NCBI GenBank assembly: GCA_014871665.1
Contig: WGSL01000038.1
Span: 1 to 18,143 of the forward strand
Direction of reading: 5' to 3'
Length of the DNA: 18,143 bases
From: Collinsella sp.
Lineage (GTDB): Bacteria > Actinomycetota > Coriobacteriia > Coriobacteriales > Coriobacteriaceae
This document shows, one piece after another, positions 15,408 to 18,143 of the stretch. The notes under the pieces were generated by a model, which was given only the letters and a program-made list of their open reading frames with translations, did not search any database and was not told where the DNA came from. Every line of letters begins with the position of its first letter. Position 1 is the first letter of the stretch. The position numbers and the translations under genes were made by a program.

Positions 15408-15436
15408 AAAAAAGCGCACCCCGTCGGATGCGCTTT
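15408..15436 (-). terminator. Intrinsic terminator between prfB and the YitT gene
   Basis: AAAGCGCA (15436-15429 on the minus strand reading) pairs perfectly with TGCGCTTT (15418-15411) around a 10-base loop, then continues as a six-T tract (15413-15408). It lies about 100 bases past the prfB stop and just 3 bases before the GGGAGG of the YitT gene. Confidence 0.85.
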
Positions 15437-15470
15437 AAACTTCTTGCTGTATTCGATTTTACCGATTCGC

Positions 15471-15509
15471 CGGCCAAATACCACCCCCGCACAGGGTCCG
15501 TATTGGCCG
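15471..15509. repeat. Inverted repeat in the prfB-yitT gap
   Basis: CGGCCAAATAC (15471-15481) and GTATTGGCCG (15500-15509) are inverted arms with a one-base bulge and an 18-base spacer. It lies between the prfB stop and the terminator at 15408-15436. No T-run follows. Possibly another extragenic palindrome or a 3'-UTR hairpin. Confidence 0.5.
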
Positions 15510-15536
15510 CATCTGCCCAAAGCCAACCCTATGGGT

Positions 15537-16685
15537 TTAGACAGACGAGGCCTCCGCATCGGCGTTGCCAGTCGCCCAGCGATGGTAGCCGATCACAAAC
15601 GGGTCCAGGTCGCCATCATCGAGGACGGCCTCGACGTTGCTGGTCTCCACGCCAGTACGCAGGTCCTTGACCATCTGGTACGGGTAGAGCACGTAGCTGC
15701 GAATCTGGTTGCCAAACCCGATCGTGGTCTTGGGCCCGCGGATCTCGTCGAGCGCCTCGGCACGTTTCTCGAGCTCGATCTCATACAGACGGGCCTTGAG
15801 GATCTGCATGCACGCAGCCTTGTTTTGAATCTGGCTGCGCTCGTTTTGGCAGGTAACCACAATGCCGCTGGGAAAATGCGTCACGCGCACGGCGGAGTCG
15901 GTGGTGTTGACGCCCTGACCGCCCGGGCCACTTGCGTGGTACACGTCCACGCGGATGTCGTCGGGGTTGATCTCGATGTCGATATCATCGGGCAGCACGG
16001 GAATGACCTCGACGCCGGCAAACGTAGTCTGACGGCGCTTCTTATCATCGGTGGGGCTAATGCGTACCAGGCGGTGCACGCCGGCCTCGGCACGCAGCAT
16101 GCCAAAGGCATCCTTGCCCTCGACGGTAAAGGTCGCGCGATCGATGCCGATGACCTCGGCGGCGGGGCAGTCGTTAATCGTGACCTTCCAGCCGCGACGC
16201 TGGCAGTACTTCATGTACATCTTAAAGAGCATGAAGGTCCAGTCCTGCGCCTCTAGGCCACCCTGTCCGGGCTTGATGGTCACAATCGCGTCGCCGTGAT
16301 CGAACTCGCCGGTAAACCAGCTCGAGAGCTCGAGCTCGTCGATGGCGCGGGCCAGGCGCTCCGCCGTCGCGGCAGCCTCCTCGCGCAGCGCGGCGGCATC
16401 GGGGTCATCGCCCATCTCGTCGGCAAGCTCCAGCGCCGCGCGGGCATCAGATAGCTCACCGCGCGCGGTATCCACGGCAGCGATATCCTCCTTGGCGCGG
16501 GCAATCTCTTCCATGGTGGCTCGGGCGGCATCGGCGTCATCCCAAAAGCCGGGGGCCACGCTTTTGGCCTCGAGCTCGGTCACGCGCGTGCGCTTCTCGT
16601 CCAAATGGAGATACGACTCGACCTCGCCGAGCCGGTCCGCAAACGCGTCCAACTCGGCGGGTGTTACCTCTAAAGCCTCGGCCAT
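15537..16685 (-). CDS. prfB: Peptide chain release factor 2
   Basis: This 382-residue class I release factor frees peptides at UGA/UAA. The GGQ catalytic motif is at 255-257 within HASGPGGQGVNTTDSAVR, followed by QNERSQIQNKAACMQILKAR, TTIGFGNQIRSYVL and DLRTGVETSN, all RF2-like. Two points are unusual. The stop-codon tripeptide, normally Ser-Pro-Phe in RF2, reads Ser-Pro-Thr at 210-212 (RISPTDDKKRR). The frame is open through the N-terminus, where E. coli-type prfB genes have a UGA frameshift, so autoregulation by +1 frameshifting is absent. ATG 16685 shares its A with the secA stop (TAATG), with AGGA 7 bases upstream; the earlier start at 16706 lies inside secA and is less likely. RF1 is excluded by the lack of PxT/PAT and by overall RF2 similarity. 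Confidence 0.93.
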   Translation of the reverse strand: MAEALEVTPAELDAFADRLGEVESYLHLDEKRTRVTELEAKSVAPGFWDDADAARATMEEIARAKEDIAAVDTARGELSDARAALELADEMGDDPDAAALREEAAATAERLARAIDELELSSWFTGEFDHGDAIVTIKPGQGGLEAQDWTFMLFKMYMKYCQRRGWKVTINDCPAAEVIGIDRATFTVEGKDAFGMLRAEAGVHRLVRISPTDDKKRRQTTFAGVEVIPVLPDDIDIEINPDDIRVDVYHASGPGGQGVNTTDSAVRVTHFPSGIVVTCQNERSQIQNKAACMQILKARLYEIELEKRAEALDEIRGPKTTIGFGNQIRSYVLYPYQMVKDLRTGVETSNVEAVLDDGDLDPFVIGYHRWATGNADAEASSV

Positions 16686-18143
16686 TAACGATTCCTGCCG
16701 TGGCAATACTTAAACTTCTTGCCGCTACCGCAGGGGCAAGGATCGTTGCGGCCCACGTTGACGTACGGGTCGTCGCTCTCGTCCTTACGGTAGGTGGTCA
16801 CCTTGCCGCCATTGTTGACGGCAGCCGGGCCGCCCTGGACGGCCGTGCGAGCCTGCACCTGCGCCTGCTTGCGCAGCACCGAGTCGCCGTTATCACCATC
16901 GACCTCGGCAGGACCGGAGAAGCGCGCGCCCTCGAGCGCGGGCTCTTCCTTGTGCTCCACGGCACGCGGGGCAGCCTTGATCTCGATGCGCAGAACCGTG
17001 CGCAGGTAATCCTCATACATGGTATCGACGAGTATCTGGAACGCGCCGTAGGCCTCGGTCTTGTACTCAACCAGCGGGTCGCGCTGGCCAAAGCCGCGCA
17101 GGCCGATGCCGGTCTTAAGGTAGTCCATCTCCTGCAGGTAGTTCATCCAGCGGGTATCGATGACGCGCAGCATGACCTGGGTGTTGAGCTCGCGCATCAG
17201 GTCCTCGCCCAAGCGCTCGGCCTTCATGTTGTAGCACTTCTCTACGTAAGCCAGGACATCGGCAGCCAGGGCCTCATAATCCTCGTCGGGGAACTTCGGC
17301 GTATCGATGTGGCCGGTGAGCTCCACAACCCACTTGCGCAGGCCCTCCAGGTCGCGCTCGCCATCGTGACTGTCCTTGGTGCAGAACTCCTGCACGCAGC
17401 GGTACACGGTGTCGTGCATGACCTCGGTGATGTGGTCGGTCAGGTCCTTGCCGTCCAGAATCTTATTGCGCTCGGCGTAGATGACCTGGCGCTGCTTGTT
17501 CATGACGTCGTCGTACTCAAGGACGCTCTTACGCATGGAGAAGTTGATGCTCTCGACCTTGTGCTGGGCGCTCTCGACGGCCTTGGAGATGATCTTGTGC
17601 TGGATGGGCATGTCGTCGCCCATGTCGGCCGTGACCATCATCTTGGAGACGCGGTCCATCTTGTCGCCGCCGAACAGGCGCATGAGGTCGTCCTCGAGCG
17701 ACAGGTAGAACTGGGTCTCGCCTGGATCGCCCTGACGGCCGGAACGGCCGCGCAGCTGGTTGTCGATACGGCGGGACTCATGGCGCTCGGTGCCGATGAC
17801 GGTCAGGCCGCCGGCGGCAAGCACGCGCTCGCGCTCGGCCTTGCAAGTCTCCTTGGCCTCGGCGTTAAACTGCTCGAGCTGCTCGGGCGTCACGTCCTCC
17901 ATGGTCAGGCCCTCGTACTCCAGGCGCTCGCGCACCAGCTCGTCGGGGTTGCCGCCCAGCAGGATGTCAGTACCACGACCGGCCATGTTGGTGGCGATGG
18001 TCACGGCGCCGTAGCGTCCGGCCTGGGCAACGATGTGGGCCTCGCGCTCATGGTGCTTGGCGTTGAGGACCTCGTGAGCGATGCCGCGCTTGGTAAGGGC
18101 GGCGGACAGCTTCTCGGAGCTCTCGATGGAGACGGTGCCCACC
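16685..18143 (-). CDS. secA: Preprotein translocase ATPase SecA, C-terminal part (5' end outside window)
   Basis: About 486 C-terminal residues are present. The fragment opens in the second nucleotide-binding domain (GTVSIESSEKLS, TIATNMAGRGTDILLGGNP, RIDNQLRGRSGRQGDPGETQ), followed by the helical scaffold/wing domains (SAQHKVESINFSMRKSVLEYDDVMNKQRQ region). A variable linker (about 405-455, rich in Glu/Ala/Gly) leads to the zinc-binding tail DPCPCGSGKKFKYCHG, which holds the C-x-C-x8-CH ligands for SecB, ribosome or membrane contact. The first codon seen is an internal GTG (Val), not a start. Stop TAA at 16685 overlaps the prfB ATG by one base, so prfB is translationally coupled. Confidence 0.97.
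   Translation of the reverse strand, partial: VGTVSIESSEKLSAALTKRGIAHEVLNAKHHEREAHIVAQAGRYGAVTIATNMAGRGTDILLGGNPDELVRERLEYEGLTMEDVTPEQLEQFNAEAKETCKAERERVLAAGGLTVIGTERHESRRIDNQLRGRSGRQGDPGETQFYLSLEDDLMRLFGGDKMDRVSKMMVTADMGDDMPIQHKIISKAVESAQHKVESINFSMRKSVLEYDDVMNKQRQVIYAERNKILDGKDLTDHITEVMHDTVYRCVQEFCTKDSHDGERDLEGLRKWVVELTGHIDTPKFPDEDYEALAADVLAYVEKCYNMKAERLGEDLMRELNTQVMLRVIDTRWMNYLQEMDYLKTGIGLRGFGQRDPLVEYKTEAYGAFQILVDTMYEDYLRTVLRIEIKAAPRAVEHKEEPALEGARFSGPAEVDGDNGDSVLRKQAQVQARTAVQGGPAAVNNGGKVTTYRKDESDDPYVNVGRNDPCPCGSGKKFKYCHGRNR

Noticed and set aside
14937..16256. 439-codon plus-strand frame across the YitT gene and prfB
   Set aside because: Crosses two solid minus-strand genes and a terminator; no family resemblance.

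Overview
The window looks like a chromosomal segment of a high-GC Gram-positive gut actinobacterium, most likely class Coriobacteriia and close to Collinsella. This rests on gene content, the GC-rich coding style and remembered resemblance of the proteins; no search was run. Almost everything is on the minus strand, so the biological order runs from the right edge to the left edge. The only convincing plus-strand gene is a small one at 422-832.

Reading with transcription from the right: the 3' part of secA (16685-18143, cut by the window edge) overlaps prfB (RF2) in a TAATG junction. A terminator follows, then a YitT-family membrane protein (14505-15395) and a transketolase split into two adjacent subunits (13467-14297 and 12524-13465). 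A 524-base non-coding stretch (12000-12523) carries a terminator and three unrelated inverted repeats. After it come ftsE, with a long Pro/Ala-rich N-terminal extension, and ftsX, which overlap by 14 bases, then a terminator and rnr (RNase R). Next are a serine recombinase with a palindromic site just upstream of it, and a VanZ-like membrane protein.

The left-centre (1481-5924) is a four-gene N-acetylmuramic acid recycling cluster: an RpiR/MurR-type regulator, murQ (MurNAc-6-P etherase), a PTS EIIBC transporter (murP-like, no EIIA) and a MupG/DUF871-family 6-phospho-N-acetylmuramidase. Together they would take up and phosphorylate MurNAc or a MurNAc-containing disaccharide, cleave it inside the cell, and remove the lactyl ether to give GlcNAc-6-P. 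An intrinsic terminator lies between murP and mupG, with its U-tract running into the mupG Shine-Dalgarno sequence.

The left end holds an ArsC/Spx-type thioredoxin-fold protein, an array of three 46-bp palindromes at an exact 62-bp period (852-1021) between two convergent genes, the plus-strand small protein (apparently the N-terminal domain of a regulator-like family without its winged helix), and two tRNA genes, tRNA-Gln(CUG) and a partial tRNA-Glu(CUC), with a good sigma-70-like promoter upstream. The most unusual material is the 62-bp-period palindrome array and the cluster of extragenic inverted repeats at 12103-12420, followed by the terminator/SD junctions, the FtsE extension and the recombinase palindrome.
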